64,000 nucleotides of DNA from an uncultured Jannaschia sp. (GTDB lineage Bacteria > Pseudomonadota > Alphaproteobacteria > Rhodobacterales > Rhodobacteraceae). Positions 9,279 to 16,828 of this stretch are shown one piece after another (position 1 is the first letter of the stretch; each line of letters starts with the position of its first letter). Under the pieces are notes generated by a model. The model ran no database searches and was not told where the DNA came from. It worked only from the letters and a program-made list of their open reading frames with translations. The DNA lies in the NCBI RefSeq assembly GCF_947494055.1, contig NZ_CANLTR010000014.1, forward strand, positions 1-64,000. Reading direction: 5' to 3'. Both the position numbers and the translations under genes were made by a program.

Positions 9279-9557
9279 CTAGAAGTCGTTTATGTCGATC
9301 CCGGCATCCGTTGCAGGTTCGGCATCTCCCAAGCTCTCCGCGCTATTGTATCTGTCGATGATGACCGCGGCGCGGCGGCCAGATCCGCCGGGATTGCTGC
9401 TGCCATATCCAGCATCCGGATTGACGACATGAACATCAGCATTGTGGATTTGTGCCAGACCGGCCACCGGCATGATGCCATCGGTCGCCTTCATGGGATC
9501 CGCGCAGGCCGCCAGCAGCAGCGGTAGGCCGAGGACGCGTTGCTTAATCGGTGACAT
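9279..9557 (-). CDS. Small lipoprotein of the pilus secretin operon
   Basis: A 92-residue predicted lipoprotein. The N-terminus MSPIKQRVLGLPLLLAAC carries a lipobox (LAAC) at residue 18, so it should be lipidated and probably reach the outer membrane. The rest includes NADVHVVNPDAG and AVIIDRYNSAE, which resemble small proteins found next to cpaC in other alphaproteobacterial Tad loci; that resemblance is from memory. The start lies 14 bases inside the end of cpaC, so it is probably translated from the same message. A role in secretin assembly, as proposed for RcpB/CpaD, is inferred from position. Confidence 0.65.
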   Translation of the reverse strand: MSPIKQRVLGLPLLLAACADPMKATDGIMPVAGLAQIHNADVHVVNPDAGYGSSNPGGSGRRAAVIIDRYNSAESLGDAEPATDAGIDINDF

Positions 9558-10959
9558 ATTTCGGCCCGGCTATGTAGTCGTCGTCGATGACATGCCCGAA
9601 CGGCGCCTCGATGCCGCGCTGCTTCAACTCACGGGTCATCTCGCCCCGGCTGATCTCTTGGATGCCGTAAAGGAAAAAGGTTCTCTCCGAGGTCACGGTC
9701 GCGTAGTCGAGCGGCGTTCTCAGCGGCGTTGACGGATCTGCGGGACGGCTCAATCTCGGGGTCACGATGATCACGAGGTCGGTCTCGTCCTTTAGATAAG
9801 AGGCAGAGCGGAACAGCGCCCCGAGGATCGGCACTTCGCCCAGCCACGGGACCTGTTGCTGGCGACGGGTGTTGTTGCGCTGCAGCAGACCTGCAATGGC
9901 AAAGCTCTGGCCATCGGCGAGCTCGATCGTGGTGCTGGCGCGGCGGGTGGTGAAGCTCGGCAGTTCGACGAAGCCGGTATCGAATGTGTTGGCGAAGTCG
10001 ATCTGGCTGACCTCGGGTTCGAGTGTCAGGTTGATCAGACCCCCCTGAAGAACGACCGGCGTAAAGTTCAGCCGGACACCGTATTCCTTGAACTCGACCG
10101 TGACCTCGCCGTCAGCCTCGGCGACCGGGATCGGCACCTCGCCGCCGGCGAGGAAGCTCGCCGTTTCCCCCGAGAGCGCGGCCAGCGTCGGTTGCGCCAG
10201 GTTTCGCGCGAGACCACGCTCCTCCAGCGCCTCGATCAGAAAATCGACGTTCAGACCATCCCGCACGAGGCTTGCGAGAAAAGTCCCGAAGGGAATGTTG
10301 TCACCGGTGAGACCACTCCCGGAACCTGCTCTGACAAGACCGTCCGAGCCGCGGTCAGAACCTCTGATCGAAATGCCGAGGCTCTTGCCGGCATCGCGCG
10401 ATGCTTCGATTATCCGGACTTCCAGGAACACCTGCTGTGGGCTTGCGACCTGCAGCGCATTGATTACGCCCTCGGAGCCGTACTGCTCCGCGATCTCTAG
10501 GATCCGGTCCAGAGCGACGGCGTCGGGTACGGTGCCGTTCAGCCGAAGCCGGCCATTGACGGATTCCGTGCGGATCTCGGCGCCGGGCGCGGCGCTACGC
10601 AGCGTTGCAGACAAGTCCGTTGTGTCGACCGTCACCTCGAGATCGACGAGCCCGATCGGGAACTCCTCGTCCGCGAAGACCTGCAGGTTCGTCTGCCCGA
10701 GGTTCTGGCCCAGAACGTAGAACGATCGCGGCGAGATCAGAACCACGTCGGCGATCTCGGGATCGCCGATCACCAGGCGGCTGATGTCCTGGCCCGTGCC
10801 AAAGACCCGCGACTCGCCGACCGGCACTGCCACCTTTTCCGCGTAACGCGTGCTGAGACGAAGCTGTGCATCCTGCGCAGGCGCTTCACGCGAGCCGGCC
10901 ACGAGCATCGCCAGCGACACCATGGCACAAAGGGCTGCCCTTTTAGCCGGATGAAACAT
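9544..10959 (-). CDS. cpaC: Outer-membrane secretin CpaC/RcpA of the Tad pilus
   Basis: A 471-residue secretin that forms the outer-membrane channel for the Flp pilus. A signal peptide covers about residues 1-29. The N-terminal pilus domain (RVFGTGQDISRLVIGDPEIA, about residue 50) precedes a short N1-like domain. The secretin core has the signature VPWLGEVPILGALFRS and a C-terminal TDLVIIVTPRL. The start is the ATG at 10959, which overlaps tadD by 17 bases; the frame stays open another 100 codons upstream, but those residues look non-coding. It is encoded opposite to cpaB. Confidence 0.93.
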   Translation of the reverse strand: MFHPAKRAALCAMVSLAMLVAGSREAPAQDAQLRLSTRYAEKVAVPVGESRVFGTGQDISRLVIGDPEIADVVLISPRSFYVLGQNLGQTNLQVFADEEFPIGLVDLEVTVDTTDLSATLRSAAPGAEIRTESVNGRLRLNGTVPDAVALDRILEIAEQYGSEGVINALQVASPQQVFLEVRIIEASRDAGKSLGISIRGSDRGSDGLVRAGSGSGLTGDNIPFGTFLASLVRDGLNVDFLIEALEERGLARNLAQPTLAALSGETASFLAGGEVPIPVAEADGEVTVEFKEYGVRLNFTPVVLQGGLINLTLEPEVSQIDFANTFDTGFVELPSFTTRRASTTIELADGQSFAIAGLLQRNNTRRQQQVPWLGEVPILGALFRSASYLKDETDLVIIVTPRLSRPADPSTPLRTPLDYATVTSERTFFLYGIQEISRGEMTRELKQRGIEAPFGHVIDDDYIAGPKYVTD

Positions 10960-11446
10960 CGCGCAGGATCCTGAAGTTGTTCTCGACGACTGGATCGCCG
11001 GGCCGAAGCCGCTTGGCTTGTGAAAAGCTGACCGATGCTTTCCGATAATCGCCGCGTAGCAGGTACGAGAAACCAAGGTTGTTGTGGTAGGAGAAGGCGT
11101 CTTTCGCGATCTTGCTACAAGTGCTGTAGGCTCGGTCCGAGAGGTCAAATCGATAGAGCCAGTCGTAGGAGGCCGCCAAGCCGAGACAGGCCGACATGTC
11201 CTGTGGAGATTTCTCCGCTGCCATCTCGAAATATCTTGCCGAGTAGCCAAAATTCGCATTCTCGAATTCAGCCATCGCAGTGGAGAGTTCGGTTCCCGGG
11301 GGTACGTCTGGCACGGACAGAGGGATTGCGTCGCGCGACGCTTCGACTGCCGTCGATCCGCATCCAGCGATGATGGCCAACCCCGCGCACAGCACAGCGA
11401 GTGCCACGGTACGACGCCTGTTGCCGGATCTGTCGGAACGCCCCAC
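10943..11446 (-). CDS. tadD: TadD-like tetratricopeptide lipoprotein
   Basis: A 167-residue pilotin-like lipoprotein expected to assist secretin assembly. The start chosen is the GTG at 11446, with a perfect AGGAGG five bases upstream (11452-11457, reverse strand). An in-frame ATG 26 codons earlier has no such site. The resulting N-terminus has a hydrophobic core and a lipobox IIAGC. Downstream are about three TPR-like helical repeats (for example FSYHNNLGFSYLLRGDYRKA). The 3' end overlaps cpaC. Confidence 0.85.
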   Translation of the reverse strand: MGRSDRSGNRRRTVALAVLCAGLAIIAGCGSTAVEASRDAIPLSVPDVPPGTELSTAMAEFENANFGYSARYFEMAAEKSPQDMSACLGLAASYDWLYRFDLSDRAYSTCSKIAKDAFSYHNNLGFSYLLRGDYRKASVSFSQAKRLRPGDPVVENNFRILRDVSSG

Positions 11447-11601
11447 GACCGCCTCCTGTCGTTTTTCGTTCGCTCGAAAGGCGCATATCGCCTCGGCCCT
11501 GTCCAGACTTTGGGTTGGATGCAACTATGCAGCTCCGCTGTAAGCGCGGTTTTTGAGTAACATCCTTAAGGCGAGTATGGCGTAGGCGGAACCCCGTGCG
11601 G

Positions 11602-12159
11602 CTACCGGGTTTCCGGAGCTGCCTCTCCGGCCATGGCGTCTGAAGGCGACGGTCCGGGAACTGGCGTTGGCAGGAACGACATCTCCGCCGGTTGGTCCTG
11701 CGCATCGATCAGCGTGCAATCGGTGCCGCGGCATTCGTAACGCTCACGCATGCCTGCGCCTTTCATCACCATCACCGTGGAACGCAGCGGTCCGGACACC
11801 GGTACGACCGCGATCGTCGATGACATCAGTATCTGCCGCGACTCGCCCATAACGATAAGATTGGTCGAGCCGGCGGATAGCCCGGTCACGATGAGCGAGT
11901 TCTCGGCGCCGACGGTCGCGTTCGCGATCGTGTCGTCACCGACGATGATCATCCCGAACGACTCGTCGCTCTGCAGAAGTTTCGAGTGCCCGACTGTCAC
12001 CCGCAGCACGCTTGCTGCCTCATCCATGGCGAGCACGGTAGGCGCGTCGTCGGTGACCGTAGTCTGCTTGGTCTCCTGCCCCGCCGCAGGAACCGCCCCG
12101 AGCGCGAGAAGGGCCGACAAGACGCCCTGTGTCGAAGCCGAAAGGATGTGTCGCTTCAC
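11602..12159 (-). CDS. Secreted protein with pilus-secretin N-terminal domain
   Basis: A 185-residue exported protein starting at a GTG, with a signal peptide over about residues 1-27. The domain DEAASVLRVTVGHSKLLQ ... GMIIVGDDTIANATVGAENSLIVTGLSAGSTNLIVMG matches the N-terminal domain of Tad secretins (the pilus-formation protein N-terminal family), here as a stand-alone protein without a secretin core. The C-terminal part holds YECRGTDC and a Pro-rich tail. It is the first gene of the reverse pilus block, about 155 bases before tadD. It could be a periplasmic adaptor for CpaC; that role is inferred. Confidence 0.8.
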   Translation of the reverse strand: MKRHILSASTQGVLSALLALGAVPAAGQETKQTTVTDDAPTVLAMDEAASVLRVTVGHSKLLQSDESFGMIIVGDDTIANATVGAENSLIVTGLSAGSTNLIVMGESRQILMSSTIAVVPVSGPLRSTVMVMKGAGMRERYECRGTDCTLIDAQDQPAEMSFLPTPVPGPSPSDAMAGEAAPETR

Positions 12160-12232
12160 AGGATCAGTACTCCCAGATCATCGGCGGCTATCGAGCGGCA
12201 AGGTAGTCGTTGACGAGCATAACGAACCACCT

Positions 12233-12251
12233 GATAGACTGTGAGTCTATC
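12233..12251. promoter_or_regulatory. Perfect 8-bp inverted repeat upstream of the reverse pilus block
   Basis: GATAGACT, a 3-base spacer GTG, then AGTCTATC. It lies 74-92 bases before the GTG start of the pilus N-domain gene. Symmetry and position suggest a regulator site or a leader hairpin. Which regulator would bind is unknown. Confidence 0.5.
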
Positions 12252-12462
12252 GGCGTGAAGTTATAGCTAATCTCATCGGCGCGGAACATGGATGCCTGTC
12301 GTCTGAACGACACTCTTTAGCCTTTAGCGTTTCGGAAGTGCCTCAATCCGACTTATCTCCGTCTGCAGGATTCTGTTGCACATAATCCTAACTAGGAGGC
12401 TGAGGGTCCCTCGTTTCAAGAAGTTAAGGCAAAGGATTTGGTTACGGGAATAGCGCCTAGAC

Positions 12463-12481
12463 ATTGTATTGTATTGTATTG
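12463..12481. repeat. ATTGT short tandem repeat
   Basis: Three and four-fifths copies of ATTGT in a row within non-coding, lower-GC sequence. It is a candidate slippage site, with no gene close enough to show an effect. Confidence 0.7.
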
Positions 12482-12771
12482 GAAACTTCACCCTAAGGGA
12501 GTTTCGTCAAACTGGACCCTGATTCCGGAAGAGTCCCATCACACAACGTTGACTGGAATGCCGCAGCCGAACCTAAACGTTCCTCTGGAGGGCAATAGGT
12601 AAAAGGCAAACAACGACGGCAAACACGTGAGCCGAGTTGATCAGCGAGACACCCTAAAAAAACACGCCGAGGATCCAATCGAACGCTAACTACTTCCTGC
12701 TGCCCTCCCGGGTCATCGTCTAATATCCAAAACTTATACTGTAGCTGTCTGGGGAACAGTAGACGTAAGGT

Positions 12772-12858
12772 CTAAAAGATAAGAGCAAGCAAGCCGACGA
12801 CGACCACTAGCCCGATCAAGAAGATTATCCCAACGGTCCCGGTTAGAAACTTGAGCAT
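12772..12858 (-). CDS. 28-residue hydrophobic membrane peptide
   Basis: A micro-gene: MLKFLTGTVGIIFLIGLVVV, then VGLLALIF and a stop. After a short basic start the whole peptide is one predicted membrane helix. The ATG lies 8 bases after the csbD stop. An AGGAA ribosome-binding site overlaps that stop codon (TAGGAATTCGAATG), so the two genes are probably translationally coupled. A small envelope-stress membrane protein co-expressed with CsbD is a reasonable guess, but no family was recognised. Confidence 0.6.
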   Translation of the reverse strand: MLKFLTGTVGIIFLIGLVVVVGLLALIF

Positions 12859-12866
12859 TCGAATTC

Positions 12867-13043
12867 CTACTTCTTGTCCGTGAATGCGTCCTTGATCTCG
12901 CCGACGCCCTTTTGAACTTTCCCTTCGGCTTGGTCCGCCTGTCCGCTGCGCTCGGTTTCCTTGTCACCGGTCGCTTTTCCGAATGTTTCCTTGGCCGATC
13001 CGACTACGTCCTTGGCCTTGCCTTCGCTTTTATCGTCCGACAT
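12867..13043 (-). CDS. csbD: CsbD-family stress protein
   Basis: A 58-residue, highly charged, hydrophilic protein of the CsbD family: SEGKAKDVVGSAKETFGKAT, then KVQKGVGEIKDAF. Family members are abundant general-stress proteins of unknown mechanism. The ATG at 13043 has an AAGGAGAA ribosome-binding site; an earlier in-frame start would add seven basic residues and has none. The micro-peptide gene follows directly. A sigma-factor-controlled stress promoter is likely upstream but could not be assigned from sequence. Confidence 0.9.
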   Translation of the reverse strand: MSDDKSEGKAKDVVGSAKETFGKATGDKETERSGQADQAEGKVQKGVGEIKDAFTDKK

Positions 13044-13811
13044 GGGTTTTCTCCTTCGTTCCATTTGATCGCGTGCCGAGCCAACCCCGCGTAGGGAACA
13101 ATGTTCCGGATCGCTCTCCCGGGATCATTCGGCTGCGATCAGGTTTCCGTGAGAATTCACTTGGACGCGCCGCTCTGGAGGCAACGGCTGTCGACGGCCT
13201 TCTGCGAACAGAGCGTCCATTTTTCGAGCTTGCCGCTCGATCTCATTAGGTGACGTCCATCGAAAATTTTCTTAAATTCGTCGAGGGGCAGGGTATTCGG
13301 ATTTCAGCCAAGCACGATCACCGCCGCCGGGCGGTCAAGCGTGTTCACCCGGGATCCGTCATCTTGCCACGGGCCAAGATCCCGAAGCGTTTCGGTGCAG
13401 TATTGATCAGCCCGACGCAATCATATTTTGGCATCAAGGGTCTCACCGAACCGACGGTCACTGACGCTTCGGCGGTCCATTTCGTCAGGAGGTGCGGGGC
13501 TGCTTCAACATTGCAGTCTCCCGGTCCCGCGATCGAAGCGCAATCGGCGACGCAACGAAGACCGGAAGCATCACGGCCGCCTCGGCTGCCGCCAGTCGTA
13601 TCGTACTCGGCAGTTGTGAATAGGCGCAGCTTCTGCATCGCACGCTTTGAAAATCTCGATGATCCGGGGCCGTGCCGCAGTGTTTTCGACCTGCATGAAG
13701 CGCCATAAGCGCGCGTTCCCCACAGACGCTTTGGAATCCATCCTGCAACGCAAGCGCTGCAGGATGGCGGCGTCAATCAGATCGAGTTCGCTGCGGCGGG
13801 GTATGGTGCAG
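13044..13811. other. Gene-poor stretch between csbD and metY
   Basis: No convincing gene. Several open frames of 60-150 codons overlap on both strands, and pieces of them look protein-like in different frames (reverse-strand frames between about 13485 and 13870). This would fit a decayed gene, but no family could be named. The metY-proximal end contains a strong hairpin (13738-13767). Confidence 0.4.
13738..13767 (-). terminator. Hairpin downstream of metY
   Basis: CCATCCTGCA and TGCAGGATGG form perfect 10-bp arms, and the intervening bases can add a short CGC/GCG stem. It lies 45-74 bases past the metY stop. No T-run follows on the reverse strand, so it is either a weak intrinsic terminator or a 3'-end stabilising hairpin. 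Confidence 0.5.
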
Positions 13812-15098
13812 CTAGGACGTGGCCACCGAAAGGGCCTGATCGAGATCGGAAATGATGTCGTCGGCATCCTCGATCCCGATGGACAGACGCACCACGTTCG
13901 GCGCGGCGCCGGCGGCCACCTGCTGCTCGGCTTCGAGCTGCCGGTGGGTCGTGGAGGCAGGATGGATCACCAAGGACCGCGTGTCGCCGAGATTGGCCAC
14001 GTGGCTGAAGAGTTTCATGGCGTCCACCAGTTTCACGCAGGCATCGTAGCCCCCCTTCACCGTCACGGTGAAAAGTGCGCCCGCGCCCTTCGGCGTGATC
14101 TTCTTGGATCGCTCATAGTAGGGTGAGGAAGGAAGCCCCGCATACGTCACCTTTTCCACCCGCGGGTCGTTCTCCAGCCATACGGCGACCTTGCGGGCGT
14201 TCGCGACATGGCGCTCCATCCTGAGACCGAGCGTCTCAATCCCCATCATCGTGTAATGCGCGCCCTGGGGATTCATGGTCATGCCCAGATCACGCAGGCC
14301 GACGGCAATCGAATGAAACGTGAAAGCCATCGCGCCCAACGAGGCGAAGGTGAGGCCATGATAGGCGGGCTCCGGCTCCGACAGGGCTGGGAACTTGCCC
14401 GAAGCGGACCAATCGAAGGTTCCGGAATCCATGACTGCGCCGCCGGTGACCGTGCCGTTGCCCGTCAGGTACTTGGTGGTCGAATGGACCACGAGCGTGG
14501 CGCCATGCTCCATGGGGCGGCAGAGCCAGGGCGTTGCGGTGGTGTTGTCGACGATCAGCGGAATGCCATGGCGGTCGGCGATCCCGGCCATGGCGTCAAG
14601 ATCGGTGACGTAGCCGCCGGGATTGGCGATGGTCTCGCAGAACAGCGCCCGCGTGTTCTCGTCGATCGCCGCCTCCACTGCCGCCAGATCATCGGTATCG
14701 ACGAAGGTCGCCGACCAGCCGAACCGCCGGATCGTATGGGTGAACTGTGTGACGGTCCCCCCGTAGAGCCTGGACGAGGCGACGATGTTGCACCCCGGCT
14801 GCATAAGCGGGAACAGGGCCATGATCTGGGCCGCATGACCCGATGAACAGGCAATCCCGCCGGCAGCACCCTCGAGCGCCGCGATCCGCGCGGCCAATGC
14901 CTGGACCGTCGGGTTCGTCAGCCTCGAATAGATGAAGCCGACTTCCTCGAGATTGAAGAGCTTGGCCGCATGATCGGCGTTTTTGAATACAAAGGCGGTG
15001 CTTTGATAGATCGGCACCTGACGCGCGCCGGTGGCAGTGTCCGGTTCGGCTCCGGCGTGAACCGCCAATGTGTCGAAGGCAAAGTTTGGGGCGGTCAT
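13812..15098 (-). CDS. metY: O-acetylhomoserine sulfhydrylase (aminocarboxypropyltransferase)
   Basis: A 428-residue PLP enzyme of the Cys/Met metabolism family. It converts O-acetylhomoserine plus sulfide (or methanethiol) to homocysteine (or methionine) in the cytoplasm. Visible features are the substrate-binding N-terminus (TLAVHAGAEPDTATGARQVP), YSRLTNPT, and the PLP-lysine region HSTTKYLTGNGT with Lys as Schiff base. The C-terminus carries HPASTTHRQL and RLSIGIEDADDII, which is typical of this family. The length is as expected. The ATG at 15098 has a GGAAAG site; an upstream in-frame start lacks support. It is a single gene followed by a hairpin. Confidence 0.93.
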   Translation of the reverse strand: MTAPNFAFDTLAVHAGAEPDTATGARQVPIYQSTAFVFKNADHAAKLFNLEEVGFIYSRLTNPTVQALAARIAALEGAAGGIACSSGHAAQIMALFPLMQPGCNIVASSRLYGGTVTQFTHTIRRFGWSATFVDTDDLAAVEAAIDENTRALFCETIANPGGYVTDLDAMAGIADRHGIPLIVDNTTATPWLCRPMEHGATLVVHSTTKYLTGNGTVTGGAVMDSGTFDWSASGKFPALSEPEPAYHGLTFASLGAMAFTFHSIAVGLRDLGMTMNPQGAHYTMMGIETLGLRMERHVANARKVAVWLENDPRVEKVTYAGLPSSPYYERSKKITPKGAGALFTVTVKGGYDACVKLVDAMKLFSHVANLGDTRSLVIHPASTTHRQLEAEQQVAAGAAPNVVRLSIGIEDADDIISDLDQALSVATS

Positions 15099-15556
15099 GA
15101 CATGCTTTCCGGTTAGGGTGGTGTTCAGAGGTGAGCGTTGCGGTTTGAGCATTCTTCAGGGCCAACCATATCCTCTGCAAGACGGGTTCTGAACATTGCA
15201 CCGCCCTTTGCATCGCGGGAAAGAGTTGCCCTAGGCCGTGGGCGAGGGAATGTCGGGCATATCGATGCGTCGCTCGTCGCGTCGTACCTTCTGGCGCCCG
15301 GCTCGTCGCTCGGAACGCGGGATTGCCGGCCCGCCGCAATCGCCGACGACCTCGAAATCGGGCTCTGGCCGGGCCCTGCCCTCCAGGTGGGCTTCACCGG
15401 AGGTCGCAGGCCCAAAGCTGTTCCGAGGCTTGATCGCACCTTTTCCTCGCTATCGTCCGACTTGGTGAGGCCCTCACGAAGTTCCGCGAGCGCCTCCGTA
15501 TGTCGGGGCGGTCGTGACCCCCGGGTCCGACGCAACCCTCGGGTTCTGCGCGGGGC
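15099..15556. other. metY leader and intergenic region
   Basis: No gene supported. On the metY message the 5' leader contains an 8-bp complementary pair, TGTTCAGA (15187-15194 read on the reverse strand) and TCTGAACA (about 15122-15129), separated by about 57 bases. The conserved cores of the SAM-II and SAM/SAH riboswitches were looked for and not found. Confidence 0.4.
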
Positions 15557-16828
15557 TCAACCCTCGATGCCGAGAAGGCTCAGGTCGACGGAGCGGGCCA
15601 TCGCCTCGTAGCCGGCGTCGTTGGGGTGCAGGTGGTCGCCGGAATCGTACTCGGCCCTGATGCGAGTCGGGTCGTCCGGGTCGCGGACCACCTCGTCGAA
15701 GTCGATCACCCCGTCAAAGGCACCGCCGGTGCGGATCCACTCGTTGACCGCGCTGCGCTTCGCCTCCTTCTCGTCGCTGTAGTAGCCCTCGAGCGGACCG
15801 CCCTCGAAGGCGTTGTTGAAGGGGGTGAGCGTGGCGCCGATGACCTGCATCCCGTGAGTATGTGCCCGGGCGACGAGTTGCTCGTAGCCGGCGATGAGAT
15901 CCTCGACCGACGGCGCGGGCTCGCCGGGGTCGGTGAGCGGCGAGCCGGGCCAGCCGATGTCGTTGATGCCGATCATGATCACCACCACCTCGGCATGGGG
16001 ATGGAGGAGCACGTCGTCATCGAAGCGCGCCAGCGCGTTGACGCCCATGCGGTCGCGCAGGAGACGGGCGCCCGAGATACCTTCGTTGAGCACCCCCATC
16101 TCCGAGCCGGCCTCGACAATCCTCTCGGCAAGGATGTCCGGCCAGCGGTTGTTCGCGTTGGGGGTGGAGCTGTCGCCGTCGGTGATCGAGTCGCCGAAGA
16201 GCACGACGGAGGCGGGCTCGTCGCCCCCGGCGATCTGGATGCCACTGAGGAACAGGCGGGAATCGAACTGCTCTGCGGCCTCGAAGCTCTCGGCCTCGGC
16301 CATGTCGCCGTTGGCCGAGACATAGGTCGTCTGGCGGCCGTCATTGTGCCAGGTGGCGAGCGGCGTGACCTCCGGCAGGTAGAGGCTGACGGCGATCTCG
16401 GCGAGGTCCTCGACCGGCAACCGGACGGGATCGCTCCAGACCACGGCGCCCGGGGGAACGGCGAAACCTTCATCGCCCGAGAACGTCAGGCCCGTGTCGG
16501 TGCCGGGCTCGATTGCGCCATCACCTGCGTCAATCGCGACGCGGGCGCGGCCGATCACCAGCGGTTCGGTTCCGTAACGGTTGGAGAACTCGATGCGGAA
16601 GGCTTCGCCGCCCTGCGAGATGCGCGCGACCTGTCGCACGGTCTGGTCACGCAGCGAGCGCGGGATCGCGGCGGCCGCGAAGAAGTCCGGCTCCCAGACA
16701 GGCTGCGGGCTGGCCGACCAGGTGCCGAAGAAGTTCTGGCTTTCCTGCGCGGCAAGGGGCGCGGCGAGGCTGACGGCGACGAGTGTCGCCGCGGCCATGC
16801 GCGCAAAATGCGGAACGCGGTTCGTCAT
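15557..16828 (-). CDS. Secreted SGNH/GDSL-family esterase
   Basis: A 423-residue exported hydrolase. A signal peptide covers about residues 1-27 (MAAATLVAVSLAAPLAAQ). A beta-rich N-terminal domain is followed by the SGNH catalytic domain: block I GDSITDG with the Ser nucleophile, the oxyanion Gly in NEGISGARLL, block III IGINDIG with Asn, and block V DHLHPND with the Asp/His pair. This two-domain layout resembles secreted carbohydrate esterases, and the arabinofuranosidase locus is about 2 kb away. A role in deacetylating plant or algal polysaccharide is plausible but inferred. The ATG has a GGGAGG site. Confidence 0.85.
   Translation of the reverse strand: MTNRVPHFARMAAATLVAVSLAAPLAAQESQNFFGTWSASPQPVWEPDFFAAAAIPRSLRDQTVRQVARISQGGEAFRIEFSNRYGTEPLVIGRARVAIDAGDGAIEPGTDTGLTFSGDEGFAVPPGAVVWSDPVRLPVEDLAEIAVSLYLPEVTPLATWHNDGRQTTYVSANGDMAEAESFEAAEQFDSRLFLSGIQIAGGDEPASVVLFGDSITDGDSSTPNANNRWPDILAERIVEAGSEMGVLNEGISGARLLRDRMGVNALARFDDDVLLHPHAEVVVIMIGINDIGWPGSPLTDPGEPAPSVEDLIAGYEQLVARAHTHGMQVIGATLTPFNNAFEGGPLEGYYSDEKEAKRSAVNEWIRTGGAFDGVIDFDEVVRDPDDPTRIRAEYDSGDHLHPNDAGYEAMARSVDLSLLGIEG

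Larger units (their letters stand above)
12160..12771. other. Lower-GC non-coding stretch
   Basis: No gene supported. The left end carries the promoter region and a strong dyad (12233-12251) for the reverse pilus block. A five-base tandem repeat (ATTGT) sits at 12463-12481. The composition is clearly poorer in GC than the surrounding genes, which may mark acquired or decaying DNA. Confidence 0.5.

Noticed and set aside
13571-13867. An AsnC/Lrp-like start (LDLIDAAILQRLRCRMD) on the reverse strand
   Set aside because: Half of the matching residues are encoded by the metY-distal hairpin, and nothing downstream fits the family; a chance resemblance is more likely.
15099-15240. SAM-II or SAM/SAH riboswitch before metY
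   Set aside because: The conserved core sequences were not recognisable; only one long-range pairing was seen.
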